Of a stretch of 48,541 nt of DNA, positions 8,422-17,635 are shown piece after piece. The stretch's first letter is position 1; each line of letters opens with the position of its first letter. Location of the stretch: contig JAHHGS010000097.1 of the NCBI GenBank assembly GCA_019359715.1, positions 1-48,541 on the forward strand, written 5' to 3'. The position numbers and the translations under genes are program-made. The stretch comes from Aphanocapsa sp. GSE-SYN-MK-11-07L. Its GTDB lineage: Bacteria; Cyanobacteriota; Cyanobacteriia; Thermosynechococcales; Thermosynechococcaceae. Under the pieces are notes generated by a model. It saw only the letters and a list, made by a program, of their open reading frames with translations, had not been told where the DNA came from and did not search any database.

Positions 8422-8618
8422 GGCCAGTCAGCCTGTTGATCTTCAGCAGATGGGAAGCTCAAAATGGGAAGCGATTCCTCAACTTTAATCGACATGTTTC
8501 TGAGAACAATGATGCAGTCTTAATGGCAGGATGAGCCGCGGCTGAGAAAAGAGTAAATTAGAATCAAATTATCCAGTCCATAGACCCGCGATCGCCGCTT
8601 TACTCTACCCCACCCACG

Positions 8619-9173
8619 ATGAGCTTTGACCCTAACCCCACCCACCAGCCAGAAATTGCCCAACTGGGTGATCCGGTGTTGAGACAAAAAGCCCATCTGA
8701 TCACTCAGTACCAAGATTTACAGCTTCAGACTCTGATCGACGACCTCCTGATTACTGTAAAACAAGCCCACGGAGTTGGGATTGCAGCGCCCCAGGTGTC
8801 TCAAAGCCTACAACTGTTTATTGTTGCTTCCCGGCCCACCCTGCGCTATCCCTATGCCCCGGTGATGGAGCCGATGCCCATGCTCAACCCGCGGATTTTA
8901 TCCTCTAGCCAGACCAAGGTCAAAGACTGGGAAGGCTGTTTAAGTGTGCCCAATCATCGCGGACTTGTGCCCCGCCACCAAACGATTCAGGTTGAGTATT
9001 GCGATCGCCACGGCCAGCTTCAGACCGCCACACTCACAGATTTTGTCGCTCGGATTTTTCAGCACGAATACGACCATCTGCAAGGAATTGTCTTTGTTGA
9101 CCGAGTAGAAGACCCCCAAGACCTGATCAGTGAAGCTGAGTATCAAACATTGATCACAGAAAAGGTTAAATAG
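8619..9173 (+). CDS. def: Peptide deformylase
   Basis: A 184-aa enzyme that removes the formyl group from nascent N-terminal methionines. All three family motifs are present: motif 1 GVGIAAPQ, motif 2 EGCLSVP with the metal-binding Cys, and motif 3 QHEYDHLQG carrying the HExxH metal ligands. Length is normal for cyanobacterial deformylases. The ATG at 8619 gives a plausible N-terminus. It is upstream of pyrH-frr, separated by a leader with its own hairpin, so coexpression is possible but not shown. Confidence 0.96.
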   Translation: MSFDPNPTHQPEIAQLGDPVLRQKAHLITQYQDLQLQTLIDDLLITVKQAHGVGIAAPQVSQSLQLFIVASRPTLRYPYAPVMEPMPMLNPRILSSSQTKVKDWEGCLSVPNHRGLVPRHQTIQVEYCDRHGQLQTATLTDFVARIFQHEYDHLQGIVFVDRVEDPQDLISEAEYQTLITEKVK

Positions 9174-9218
9174 GCTGCTCAAGATCCTGACATTTTTAGG
9201 ACAATCCCCTACCTGAGT

Positions 9219-9279
9219 TTGGAGACAGGTTAAAGATAATGCTTTGGAGCAAGCATCCTGCTATCTTTAATTGGAGACA
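9219..9279 (+). promoter_or_regulatory. Hairpin flanked by direct repeats in the pyrH leader
   Basis: TTAAAGATA (9230-9238) pairs with TATCTTTAA (9262-9270), and an inner stem ATGCTT/AAGCAT (9239-9244 / 9251-9256) leaves a small bulge. The hairpin is bracketed by identical TTGGAGACA copies (9219-9227 and 9271-9279). It may be the def terminator or a control element for pyrH. Confidence 0.45.
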
Positions 9280-9306
9280 AATTCAAGTTGAGCAAATTAG
9301 CATTTC

Positions 9307-10035
9307 ATGACGACTAAATATCAGCGGGTTTTGTTAAAGCTCAGCGGTGAAGCCTTGATGGGTAGCTTGCCCTACGGCATTGACCCCAAAATTGTGCAGG
9401 GGATTGCAGAAGAAATTACCGATGTCGCCAAGCGGGGAATTCAAATTGCGATCGTCGTCGGCGGCGGTAATATTTTTCGCGGCGTCAAAGGGGCCTCAGC
9501 CGGGATGGATCGGGCCACAGCGGACTACATTGGTATGATTGCCACCGTCATGAATGCGATGACTCTGCAAGATGCCCTAGAGCGGATGGGTGTGCCAACT
9601 AGGGTGCAAACGGCGATCGCCATGCAAGAAGTGGCGGAGCCTTACATTCGGCGTCGGGCGATGCGCCACCTCGAAAAAGGACGAGTTGTGATTTTTGGGG
9701 CCGGCTCCGGCAATCCGTTTTTTACCACCGATACAACAGCGGCCCTGCGGGCAGCCGAAATTGATGCTGAGGTGATCTTTAAGGCGACCAAAGTCGATGG
9801 AGTCTACGATGCCGATCCGCAGACGAACCCGCAAGCCAAGAAGTTTAATAGCCTCACCTATAGCTACGTGCTGGCCAACGATTTAGGCGTGATGGACAGT
9901 ACAGCGATCGCTCTGTGCAAAGATAACAGTATCCCTATCAACGTGTTCAATCTGTCAGTCCCCGGCAATATTCGGCTGGCCTTGACCGGAGAACGCATCG
10001 GTACGCTTGTCGGAGGTGACTGTGAAATTAGCTGA
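9307..10035 (+). CDS. pyrH: Uridylate kinase (UMP kinase)
   Basis: A 242-aa kinase of the amino-acid-kinase fold that phosphorylates UMP to UDP in pyrimidine nucleotide synthesis. It has the N-terminal [13 protein letters not shown], the glycine loop [13 protein letters not shown], the acidic nucleotide site [13 protein letters not shown], and the [13 protein letters not shown] region, all characteristic of bacterial PyrH. Length is standard. It overlaps the start of frr, a conserved gene order, so translational coupling is likely. Confidence 0.97.
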   Translation: MTTKYQRVLLKLSGEALMGSLPYGIDPKIVQGIAEEITDVAKRGIQIAIVVGGGNIFRGVKGASAGMDRATADYIGMIATVMNAMTLQDALERMGVPTRVQTAIAMQEVAEPYIRRRAMRHLEKGRVVIFGAGSGNPFFTTDTTAALRAAEIDAEVIFKATKVDGVYDADPQTNPQAKKFNSLTYSYVLANDLGVMDSTAIALCKDNSIPINVFNLSVPGNIRLALTGERIGTLVGGDCEIS

Positions 10036-10570
10036 TGTCGAAGACCACATGCAAAAGTCTGTGGAAGCTACCCAGCGATCGTTTAATACGATTCGAACCG
10101 GGCGGGCAAATGCTTCCCTGCTCGATCGGATTGTGGTTGAATACTACGGCGCACCCACGCCCCTTCGTTCTCTAGCCAATATCAGCACGCCTGATTCCAG
10201 CACGATTACAATTCAACCCTTCGATCGCGGCAGCGTGAATTTGATCGAAAAGGCGATTTCTTTATCTGATTTGGGTCTGACCCCCAATAACGATGGGGTG
10301 GTGATTCGGCTCAATATTCCCCCGTTGACCAGCGATCGCCGCAAAGAGCTAGTCAAAATGGCCGCCAAGCTGGCGGAAGAGGGCAAAATCTCAATCCGCA
10401 ACATTCGACGCGATGCTGTAGACAGCGTGAAGAAACAAGGTAAGAGCAGCGAACTGCCGGAAGATGAAGTCAAAGACCTGCAAGACAAAATTCAAAAACT
10501 AACCGATAAGTACATCAGCAAGGTGGATGGCTTACTTGCCGAAAAAGAGAAAGACATCACAACTGTCTAA
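10022..10570 (+). CDS. frr: Ribosome recycling factor
   Basis: RRF of 182 aa, which with EF-G splits post-termination ribosomes. I chose the GTG at 10022 because GGAGG (10012-10016) sits five bases upstream, and it gives the family N-terminus [21 protein letters not shown] 10007 and GTG 10016 are in frame but poorly placed. The sequence shows the conserved [14 protein letters not shown], the LANISTPD hinge region, and [31 protein letters not shown]. The gene starts inside the end of pyrH, 14 nt before its stop, so the two are translationally coupled. Confidence 0.96.
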   Translation: MKLADVEDHMQKSVEATQRSFNTIRTGRANASLLDRIVVEYYGAPTPLRSLANISTPDSSTITIQPFDRGSVNLIEKAISLSDLGLTPNNDGVVIRLNIPPLTSDRRKELVKMAAKLAEEGKISIRNIRRDAVDSVKKQGKSSELPEDEVKDLQDKIQKLTDKYISKVDGLLAEKEKDITTV

Positions 10571-10607
10571 ACTGAATTGTCCGTAATCTCTATCGTTTAT
10601 CTTTATG

Positions 10608-10640
10608 TAAGTTGCATTGCACTATCAGTAGCGCAACTTA
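10608..10640 (+). terminator. Inverted repeat after frr
   Basis: TAAGTTGC (10608-10615) pairs with GCAACTTA (10633-10640) around a 17-base loop, 37 nt after the frr stop. No T-run follows. It marks the left border of an AT-richer stretch, so it could be a terminator or a boundary of inserted DNA. Confidence 0.35.
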
Positions 10641-10760
10641 AAGCCAGATTCTCTCGAAAGACACTACCTGTAAAATTAGCCCAAGCTCTAAGATCAGGTA
10701 TGATGACTAAAATCAGTAGCCAATGAAAAGCTGTAGTCTCTATTACAGGAAGATTTGAGT

Positions 10761-11114
10761 ATGTTGCCTTTGCGTCTTGATCGCCAATTGATTGCCCTTG
10801 TCTGTAAAGTTGCACCTGGCGGATTCTCTGGTGAGCGGATCTTTGAAGTCAAACTGGCGAATGGTAATCCGTATCGCAGCCTAGCTCCTCGTCAGTTTTG
10901 CTGGAATAGCTCAGGAAATCTGGTTGAGATAGATGAGCCAAAGACTGAAGTAGATGGTATGATCGCTGCTCGAATTGTTGACTTTATTGACGATGATCAG
11001 TTCATGGTTGAGATTCCTGATGGTGAAACTATTGCCGTTGACAAAGGAATAATAAAAGACCGTCCAACTGATATTAAGCCTCCGATGGAGTCAGCAATTC
11101 ATGTATCTGTCTGA
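10761..11114 (+). CDS. Hypothetical protein coupled to dCTP-deaminase-like gene
   Basis: A 117-aa acidic protein from the ATG at 10761, with AGGAAG at 10747-10752. An in-frame TTG at 10755 is closer to this site and is also possible. I do not recognise it. Residues 45-115 are rich in alternating hydrophobic and acidic positions (VDGMIAARIVDFIDDDQFMVEIPDGETIAVDKGII), suggesting a small beta-barrel, SH3-like or Tudor-like fold. The 3' end overlaps the next start codon by 14 nt, so the pair is translationally coupled and probably acts together. Base composition is more AT-rich than frr or the DUF2808 gene on either side. Confidence 0.7.
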   Translation: MLPLRLDRQLIALVCKVAPGGFSGERIFEVKLANGNPYRSLAPRQFCWNSSGNLVEIDEPKTEVDGMIAARIVDFIDDDQFMVEIPDGETIAVDKGIIKDRPTDIKPPMESAIHVSV

Positions 11115-11727
11115 TCGTGATCTTAAGTTTGCGGTTGAAACAGGTCAGTTAATTGTTAGTCCAGCACCTGAAGAGTACGACACTACATCCATTGACCTTC
11201 ATTTAGACAATGTAGATCAAGCTAAAATTTGGAATGTAGAGGCGTTCAGACAAAAACAAGCAGACGCAGGTAATGACTCATGGTTGCGTGTAGGGAAATA
11301 CAAATATCGGACTTTTTCCCAAGAGTTCTACCAGAATGTTCCAGAAAATTCCAGTTCTAGCAATTTGGTGTATCGGAACGGAGATCGAGTCATCCTCCGA
11401 CCACGGGGCTTTTTACTATGGCAAACACGCGAAGCTGTAGGAACTCCAGAGATTGATCCTCGTTTAATCTGTTTCATTAATGGTAAAAGTTCATCTGCTC
11501 GCTCAGGTCTTTTAGTTCATATGACTGCCCCAACTATACATGCAGGATGGTGGGGGCAAATTACTCTCGAAATTGCCAACCTTGGGCCTTTCGATCTATG
11601 CCTTGCTGAGGGAGATGCCATATCTCAAATTGTTGTTGCAACCATCTCAAGCCCACCGACAAAGCGAAAGAAAGAAGGAATTGCAATTGGGCAACGAACA
11701 GTTAGCGGAAATACCGGTTCAAATTGA
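11101..11727 (+). CDS. dcd: dCTP deaminase / dUTPase-fold protein
   Basis: A 208-aa protein of the trimeric dCTP deaminase/dUTPase superfamily. The N-terminal MYLSDRDLKFAVETGQLIVSPAP and YDTTSIDLHLD match the Dcd opening. The nucleotide site is present as INGKSSSARSGLLVHMTAPTIHAGWWGQITLEIANLGP, with the Ser-Ser-x-Ala-Arg loop and the glutamate of ITLEI. The segment usually written IDPG in E. coli-type Dcd is IHAG here, a variant I recall from other bacterial sequences. Predicted activity is deamination of dCTP, possibly with dUTP hydrolysis. It overlaps an unknown upstream gene. Lower GC and an isolated position suggest acquisition; a defence role is possible but unproven. Confidence 0.82.
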   Translation: MYLSDRDLKFAVETGQLIVSPAPEEYDTTSIDLHLDNVDQAKIWNVEAFRQKQADAGNDSWLRVGKYKYRTFSQEFYQNVPENSSSSNLVYRNGDRVILRPRGFLLWQTREAVGTPEIDPRLICFINGKSSSARSGLLVHMTAPTIHAGWWGQITLEIANLGPFDLCLAEGDAISQIVVATISSPPTKRKKEGIAIGQRTVSGNTGSN

Positions 11728-11792
11728 CTTAAATCAAAAGTAAGCTTTCTAGCCTTCATTACAACACAACTAAAGCCAACCAAACTTGATAG

Positions 11793-12359
11793 CTAAAACA
11801 AGGGCGAAAATAGGAAGCCCTGCTGATAAAATTGCAGCCGCCCGTAGCCCAAGAATTGACCGTGGGCTTTTTCGCCCTGGGGATAGGCGGTGACACCAAA
11901 CAGGTAAGTGCCGCCAACCTGGGGATTTCGGATTGGGCGGAGGGCAATTGTAACGGTTGTGCCAGGGGCGATCGCTGGCTCGAAGCTGACATTAATCGCG
12001 CGGGTTTGGGCGTCTTGACTGACATTCCCCAGAGGCAGCAGCAACCTGCGGTTTTTGGCCACGTAAGCAGCGGTTTGCGGCAGGTTAAATCGAATCGTGC
12101 CGACGCCTTCGGTCTGAACCAGCGTCACCCGCTGCATCGGGACTCCGGCATCCGCTGGCAAACTAATCGTAAACCGATAGGTGGGGGCTAAAGCACCGAC
12201 TGCCTTACTGGTAGTAACCGCCCCGACCAGTTGCGGCACTTGGGCAAAATAGACGGTGCCATCAGCAACTTGAATACCTTGAACAGGCTGTAGGCCAAAA
12301 GCTGCGACCAGCGCTAAGCTGCCAGCAAAGCATTTGCCCAAGTGCTTACGTTGCTGCAT
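11793..12359 (-). CDS. DUF2808 secreted protein
   Basis: A 188-aa protein with an N-terminal signal peptide (basic KHLGK then CFAGSLALVAAFGLQPVQG). The body has the DUF2808 pattern: YRFTISLPADAGVPMQRVTLVQTEG, IRFNLPQTAAYV, and VTIALRPIRNPQVGGTYLFGVTAYPQGE. This all-beta cyanobacterial family is of unknown function and is expected in the periplasm or outer envelope. It is a single gene with a short AT-rich leader. A second, more divergent DUF2808-like gene lies at 45732-46250. Confidence 0.85.
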   Translation of the reverse strand: MQQRKHLGKCFAGSLALVAAFGLQPVQGIQVADGTVYFAQVPQLVGAVTTSKAVGALAPTYRFTISLPADAGVPMQRVTLVQTEGVGTIRFNLPQTAAYVAKNRRLLLPLGNVSQDAQTRAINVSFEPAIAPGTTVTIALRPIRNPQVGGTYLFGVTAYPQGEKAHGQFLGYGRLQFYQQGFLFSPLF

Positions 12360-12443
12360 CTGATCCTAAAGCGCAGAGTCTCATCTTTAGAATAGCGCTG
12401 AAAAAACTGACCCAAGTAGCCCGTCAGAGCTACAATCTCTGAC

Positions 12444-12671
12444 TTAGCTGGCGATCGAGGCTTGTTCGTCTAGCCAACCACACTGGTGACAGTCCCAGCT
12501 AATCGGGGGAAACTTGCTCAATGGCACACTGGTGCCGCAGCAGGGGCATTTGCCCGTGAACAAGGGATGAGTATTGAGGACACGCAGTTGCTCAGGTCGA
12601 CTCAGACGAGCAAGGACTTGAGTTATTGGATGGATAATTCCACGATCTGAACGTTCTGCCATTTGGGACAC
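12444..12671 (-). CDS. Small zinc-ribbon protein
   Basis: A 75-aa protein with two Cys pairs, GKCPCCGTSVPL and WDCHQCGW, spaced as in a zinc ribbon. The N-terminal half (RGIIHPITQVLARLSRPEQLRVL) looks helical. Start ATG at 12671. Such proteins often bind nucleic acid or act as small adaptors; no specific function can be assigned. It is separated from the downstream DUF2808 gene by 84 nt and from the GGDEF/EAL gene by 155 nt, all on the same strand. Confidence 0.75.
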   Translation of the reverse strand: MSQMAERSDRGIIHPITQVLARLSRPEQLRVLNTHPLFTGKCPCCGTSVPLSKFPPISWDCHQCGWLDEQASIAS

Positions 12672-12826
12672 CGCTAAAGTTTTGGATGGAATGGATATGT
12701 GTAGTTTTATATCATTACTGCCACAGCCTGACTGTGATGCAGCTTACATACAGAAAATTTTTATTAGTTTTTGGTCTAACTATTTTGCTGCCAGCAGCAA
12801 TTCATACCGATTTGGGTGGCGCTGGT

Positions 12827-15448
12827 CTAAGGCATTAAGGTTTTGGACTGTAAAACTGCTGCTACCGCATCGGCTGGCAAAGGCTGATTAAACACGTACC
12901 CTTGAGCCTGTTCACATTTCAGTTCTTGCAGCAAGTTAAGCTGATCCACGGTTTCAACACCTTCAGCGATGACGTTCAGATTAAGTCCTCTGGCCAGAGA
13001 AATAACTGCCATCACAATCTGAGTATCTCTGGCGTTATCGACCACGTCTCTAACAAAAGATTGGTCAATTTTGAGGGTGTTAATCGGGAACTGGCGCAGA
13101 TGGGTGAGCGAAGAATAACCCGTGCCAAAGTCATCCATAGAAATTTGCACCCCGATTTCTTGCATTTGCTGCAACAGATTACAAGTGAAGTCAATGTCTT
13201 GGATGGCTGTAGTTTCAGTAATCTCTAAGTCTAAGTATTTTGGCTCTAATCCAGTTTCTTGCAAGATTTTAGCAATCATGCTGGGCAAGTTAGGCTGATG
13301 AAACTGACGCGCAGAAAGATTAACTGCCACACAGATTGGCGGCAGCCCTTGGTCTTGCCAAGCTTTATTCTGGAGGCAAGCTGTCTGCAATACCCATTCC
13401 CCAATCGGAATAATCAAACCACTTTCTTCTGCGATCGGAATAAACACTTTGGGAGCCACTAAGCCTAGTTCAGGATGCTGCCAGCGCAACAGGGCTTCCA
13501 TACCGGTTACTTGCCCAGTTTGAATGTTGACCTGGGGCTGGTAGTAAAGCATGAATTCTTGCCGCTCTAGGGCGCGCCGGAGGCTTTTTTCGACGGCTAA
13601 CTGTTCGGGAGCTAAAGAAGCCAAAGCCGTTGTAAAGAATTGGTAGTTATTTCGTCCGGTCTGCTTGGCCTGGTAAAGCGCCGTATCGGCGTGTTTGATC
13701 AGCGTTTCAGCATCATCCCCATCAGCGCCGTAAATGGCAATCCCAATACTAAAGGTAATAAACAGCTCATGCCCTTCTAGCTCAAACGGAGTGCGTAAAG
13801 CTTCCAATATCCGCTCGGCTGTGGCAGCAATATCGGTTTGATCTTCGACATAGGGCAGCAGTACCGTAAACTCATCGCCGCCCCAGCGCGCAACGGTATC
13901 GCCTTCGCGCAGGCTATGGGCTAACCGCTGAGCAACTTCTTTCAGCAGCCGATCGCCAACCGTATGCCCCAAGGTATCGTTGATGGTCTTAAACCGATCC
14001 AGGTCTAAAAACATGACGGCGAGGGTAGTGTGGGCCCGACTGGCGTTGGCCAAACTGACTTGCAGGCGATCGCTAAATAAGCTGCGATTCGGTAAATCCG
14101 TCAACAGATCGTGGAAGGCTTGATGACGAATCATCGCTTCAATTTGCCGCCGCTGCAGCGCCCCACTAATGCTGGCAGCCATGGTTGAGAGCAGTGCTTC
14201 TTCATTGTTAGACCAGATGCGGCCAGTCTGGCATTCATCAAAGCCGATGTAGCCCCAGAAGTGAGCATCGACTTGGATTGGCACCATCAAAATTGACTGA
14301 ATCCCATCCTGATTCAGAATCGCTTGTTCCTGAGTCGGCAAATCGGCGGTGATATTGCTAACTGGATAGCCCGACGACAAGGCCTGATACCAACCGATTT
14401 TGCTAAACGTACTGTAGGGCTGATTTTGCCAGTGGCTTTGGATAATTGAGGGGGCAATTCCTGCTCGCACCCACTCTTGGCGCATACTCATCGCCACTTC
14501 CCCGGTCTCAGCATGGGGATGATTTTCAAAAATATAGGCCCGATCAACCTCGATCGCCCGCCCGATTGTTGAGAGGACGTGGGCAATCGCTTCATCAAAG
14601 TTCAGATTTGTCAGTAAATAGTTGGCTGCATCAGCCACCGCCTGCTGGAGGCGATCGCGCTTGTAAAGCTCTTCTTCTGACTTCCGCCGCTGGGTAATGT
14701 CAGTAATAAAGCTCCGCACCAAATCGCTGGCTACCAAGTAATGAACAGACTGCTCAAAGAATTGATCCCCGACTTGGACTTGGCGAGCAAAAAAGTGACC
14801 GTGTTGCTCACTCACAGCCTCAACCAAGCCAACCAGCATTGGGTGCTCCAGCGCTAAGAGCGGCAGATCGGGAAAGGTTTCGATCGCGGCTGGATTGAGA
14901 TAAGTAATCGTACCGCTTAAGTTGATTTCAACGATCGGGTGAGGCGATAGTTCAGGGAACGAAGCTAAGCGCGTGATTGCTGCTTCGCTCGTGTCATAAA
15001 TCGGGGTAATAATTGTTCCCTTAGAGGCATGATCAAGCAGTGTGAAATCAGTTGCTTTTGAAGCAATACTCGAAGGAGCCGTTTTCTCAATCGAGCTAGT
15101 ATTGGACAAATACTGGGCTTTGGCCGAGCCGCCGCCAAACTCAATCAAATCTCGGTGCTGCAAGTCATGGGAGAAACAACGCTGCCCATTCACAAATAGA
15201 CCATTTGTACTGCGATTTCCCTGCAGGTCGCCATCAATCACCCGAAAGCGGTAGGCTTCTTCTCCCGGCATGGTGACTCGCAGTAAAATGGCGTGTTGAC
15301 GCGAAACTCGCCGGGAGTGAATCACAATCGAGTTGGTGCTGCCTCTCCCCAAAGAGTAAGTATTCGCTTGCAGCGGCACTGTTCGCTGTCCTTGTGAATC
15401 TTCAACAACCAGCAAGTGATGATTAGACTGTAATAGCTCTTGGTTCAC
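12827..15448 (-). CDS. FHA-PAS-GAF-GGDEF-EAL cyclic-di-GMP signalling protein
   Basis: An 873-aa soluble multidomain regulator. An FHA domain (about 30-110: YSLGRGSTNSIVIHSRRVSRQHA, then NRSTNGLFVNG) would bind phosphothreonine. A PAS-like segment (about 160-250) and a GAF domain (about 275-430) follow. The diguanylate cyclase domain has an intact GGDEF in ARWGGDEF, and an RxxD inhibitory site (REGD) exactly five residues before it. The EAL domain shows MEALLRW, NLSARQF, DDFGTGYSSL, LKIDQSFV and IAEGVET, so phosphodiesterase activity is likely too. No transmembrane segment is seen. It could link a Ser/Thr kinase signal to c-di-GMP level; the kinase partner is not in this window. Confidence 0.94.
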   Translation of the reverse strand: MNQELLQSNHHLLVVEDSQGQRTVPLQANTYSLGRGSTNSIVIHSRRVSRQHAILLRVTMPGEEAYRFRVIDGDLQGNRSTNGLFVNGQRCFSHDLQHRDLIEFGGGSAKAQYLSNTSSIEKTAPSSIASKATDFTLLDHASKGTIITPIYDTSEAAITRLASFPELSPHPIVEINLSGTITYLNPAAIETFPDLPLLALEHPMLVGLVEAVSEQHGHFFARQVQVGDQFFEQSVHYLVASDLVRSFITDITQRRKSEEELYKRDRLQQAVADAANYLLTNLNFDEAIAHVLSTIGRAIEVDRAYIFENHPHAETGEVAMSMRQEWVRAGIAPSIIQSHWQNQPYSTFSKIGWYQALSSGYPVSNITADLPTQEQAILNQDGIQSILMVPIQVDAHFWGYIGFDECQTGRIWSNNEEALLSTMAASISGALQRRQIEAMIRHQAFHDLLTDLPNRSLFSDRLQVSLANASRAHTTLAVMFLDLDRFKTINDTLGHTVGDRLLKEVAQRLAHSLREGDTVARWGGDEFTVLLPYVEDQTDIAATAERILEALRTPFELEGHELFITFSIGIAIYGADGDDAETLIKHADTALYQAKQTGRNNYQFFTTALASLAPEQLAVEKSLRRALERQEFMLYYQPQVNIQTGQVTGMEALLRWQHPELGLVAPKVFIPIAEESGLIIPIGEWVLQTACLQNKAWQDQGLPPICVAVNLSARQFHQPNLPSMIAKILQETGLEPKYLDLEITETTAIQDIDFTCNLLQQMQEIGVQISMDDFGTGYSSLTHLRQFPINTLKIDQSFVRDVVDNARDTQIVMAVISLARGLNLNVIAEGVETVDQLNLLQELKCEQAQGYVFNQPLPADAVAAVLQSKTLMP

Positions 15449-15640
15449 AGCGGGAACAAAGTAGAGAACATGAGTGAAGTTGACAAGGATGTGAGAGGGT
15501 TAATTGCTAAAACAATAGTAAAGCTGAGGTCAGATCCAAAATCAGGGCAGGGAAATTTTAGCCTTGCTGAATGATTTCTTTGGCAGGCTAAGGGCCCAGA
15601 AATATCACTCTATTTATTACAATGCCCAAATGTGATCCCT

Positions 15641-16843
15641 TTAAAGCTCTGAAGTTTTATTTTCTAAACCAGAAATGTTGTTGAACCAGCCCTTGCGCCA
15701 GAAATAGTAGATCAGACCGCCGGCGATCGCCAACATAAATCCCAAACAGAGCGGGTAACCGAGGGGCCAGTTCAGTTCTGGCATATTCCAAGCCGAAGTT
15801 TCCGGATTAAAGTTCATCCCGTAGACGCCAGCAATAAACGTTAGCGGAATGAAAATAGTCGAGATTACGGTCAGGATTTTCATAATTTCATTCATTTTAT
15901 TCCCCACCGAAGAAAGATAGACATCCATTAAGCTGGAAGCCAGTTCTCGGTAGGTTTCTACCATATCTATGACTTGAATCGTATGGTCATAGCAATCCCG
16001 CAAATAGACTCGCACTTCTGAACTGATTAAATCGCTCCCATCGCGAATCAGAGAATTAATCGCATCCCGCTGCGGCCAAATCGCTCGGCGCAGCCCCAGC
16101 AATTCGCGGCGAACTTTATGAATTTTCTCCAGCGTTTGCCGAGTTGGGTTGAGCACCACTTCTTCTTCTAATTCTTCAATCAGTTCGCCATAGGTTTCCA
16201 AGACTGGAAAAAAACCATCAATAATTGCATCTAAAAGCGCATAGGCGAGGTAGTCTGCCCCTTGCTTCCGAATAATGCCTTTACAGGTTTTCAACCGCTG
16301 CCGGACTGGCGCAAAGCAATCTCGCTGCGGCTCTTCTTGCACCGTCAACAGGTAATGCCGACCTAAAATGAAACTCACTTGCTCGTTGATAAAAGAACTG
16401 CTCTCATAGTTTGGCGTTACCATGTGGGTAATCATCAGCAACTGGTCTTCGTAGTCTTCTACTTTCGGGCGTTGGGGGACGTTTACAACATCCTCTAGCA
16501 TTAGCGGGTGGAGCTGAAATACGTTACCCAACCGATTCAGAACATCCTCATCTCCCAAGCCCTGGACATCAATCCAAGAGATCGATTCAGTATCGAGATA
16601 GGGAATGCATTCTTCGGGCGTTTCTAAAGGGAGTCGGATGGCTTGATCTTCGTCATAATCAATCAAAACAATCGTCGGGGGCGGAGCATCTGCTTCGATC
16701 TTTAAGGTGCCAGGGGTAGTGCCAGGCTGGTCAAAAAAGAAATCCATATAAGAGCCTGGCTCAGGCTGAGTCAGCAACCGATGAGAGCCAGTTTGCGAAT
16801 GATGGCGGCCAGTGGGGGAACTAACGGAATTTTTTTTAGCCAT
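15641..16843 (-). CDS. corA: CorA-family magnesium/cobalt transporter
   Basis: A 400-aa divalent-cation channel of the inner membrane. The N-terminal two thirds form the cytoplasmic funnel (EDVVNVPQRPKVEDYEDQLLMITHM, and a long stalk helix around LEKIHKVRRELLGLRRAIWPQRDAI). Two C-terminal transmembrane helices follow, with the signature GVYGMNF at the end of the first and an acidic/aromatic loop before the second. Length and motifs are standard. It is monocistronic, with about 190 nt of non-coding DNA downstream. Mg2+ versus Co2+ preference cannot be read from sequence. Confidence 0.95.
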   Translation of the reverse strand: MAKKNSVSSPTGRHHSQTGSHRLLTQPEPGSYMDFFFDQPGTTPGTLKIEADAPPPTIVLIDYDEDQAIRLPLETPEECIPYLDTESISWIDVQGLGDEDVLNRLGNVFQLHPLMLEDVVNVPQRPKVEDYEDQLLMITHMVTPNYESSSFINEQVSFILGRHYLLTVQEEPQRDCFAPVRQRLKTCKGIIRKQGADYLAYALLDAIIDGFFPVLETYGELIEELEEEVVLNPTRQTLEKIHKVRRELLGLRRAIWPQRDAINSLIRDGSDLISSEVRVYLRDCYDHTIQVIDMVETYRELASSLMDVYLSSVGNKMNEIMKILTVISTIFIPLTFIAGVYGMNFNPETSAWNMPELNWPLGYPLCLGFMLAIAGGLIYYFWRKGWFNNISGLENKTSEL

Positions 16844-17104
16844 GCCTAGTCCAGGTAAGAGAACTGATTTGACATTTCAGGACTTTTTTGACGAGCACGA
16901 TCGCAAGCTGATCTGGATTTTTGAGCAAGATGCTGGCAAAATCCTGCTGCAAAAAATCCTTTGACTTGGCCAATTTAAATCGGATTGCTCTATCTTTGCT
17001 GAAAATTTGCCTTTATATCGATAATAATCTCGCCTGAGTAGGTTTACCTGGTGCGAATGGCAGGATTAAAGTCTTGATAGTCTCTCAAACCGTGGTAGGC
17101 AAGT

Positions 17105-17635
17105 ATGGAACCAAGTTTTAGCATTCCGCCAGAGATTTCTTTTGAGCAAGCGATCGCCCTGACAGAAGATTTACTGGCTGATCAGTCTCTCACCGAAGCA
17201 GGGCTGGAGTCAGCCATTGCTGCCCTTGTCCAGACTGCCAATGGGGCGCGCGGCTTTTTTGTCACGTTTTTGACCGGAGATTACTCGCTAGCTGATCAGC
17301 CAACCGCAGCGGTGTTGCAGGGGTTGCGGTCTGCCCCAGCGCCAGTGGCGGATTTGCTGACCAAGAATTTAGCAATGGGCACGGCGATGGAAATCACCCA
17401 CCGCCGCAGCCAAACTCCAGACCTAGCCGCTGGTTCGGCCAGAGTCCAGCGCCGATCGCAGCAGCTGATCCAGCTTCTGCAACTGCCCGCTTTGCAAGCC
17501 AGCCTGCAACAGCTTTTGACTAGCGTGACGAGCACAGAAGGAGCATACCAAAGCTTTTTAAGCCGCTGGGGCTACGACGCTGAGCAGCGACAGGCGATTC
17601 AGCAAGCGATCGCGACCGTCAGCGGGCCCGAATAG
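17105..17635 (+). CDS. Conserved cyanobacterial hypothetical protein
   Basis: A 176-aa soluble, helix-rich protein (Ala, Leu and Gln rich) beginning MEPSFSIPPEISFEQAIALTEDLL. Recognisable segments are ARGFFVTFLTGDYSLAD and MEITHRRSQTPDLAAGSARVQRR, and the C-terminus ends in helical, Gln-rich sequence. I recall similar single-copy proteins in cyanobacteria with no known role. No catalytic motif is evident. A strong hairpin starts directly after its stop codon. Confidence 0.8.
   Translation: MEPSFSIPPEISFEQAIALTEDLLADQSLTEAGLESAIAALVQTANGARGFFVTFLTGDYSLADQPTAAVLQGLRSAPAPVADLLTKNLAMGTAMEITHRRSQTPDLAAGSARVQRRSQQLIQLLQLPALQASLQQLLTSVTSTEGAYQSFLSRWGYDAEQRQAIQQAIATVSGPE

Noticed and set aside
10007-10021. 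TTG 10007 or GTG 10016 as the frr start
   Set aside because: GGAGG at 10012-10016 can only serve GTG 10022, which gives the family N-terminus.
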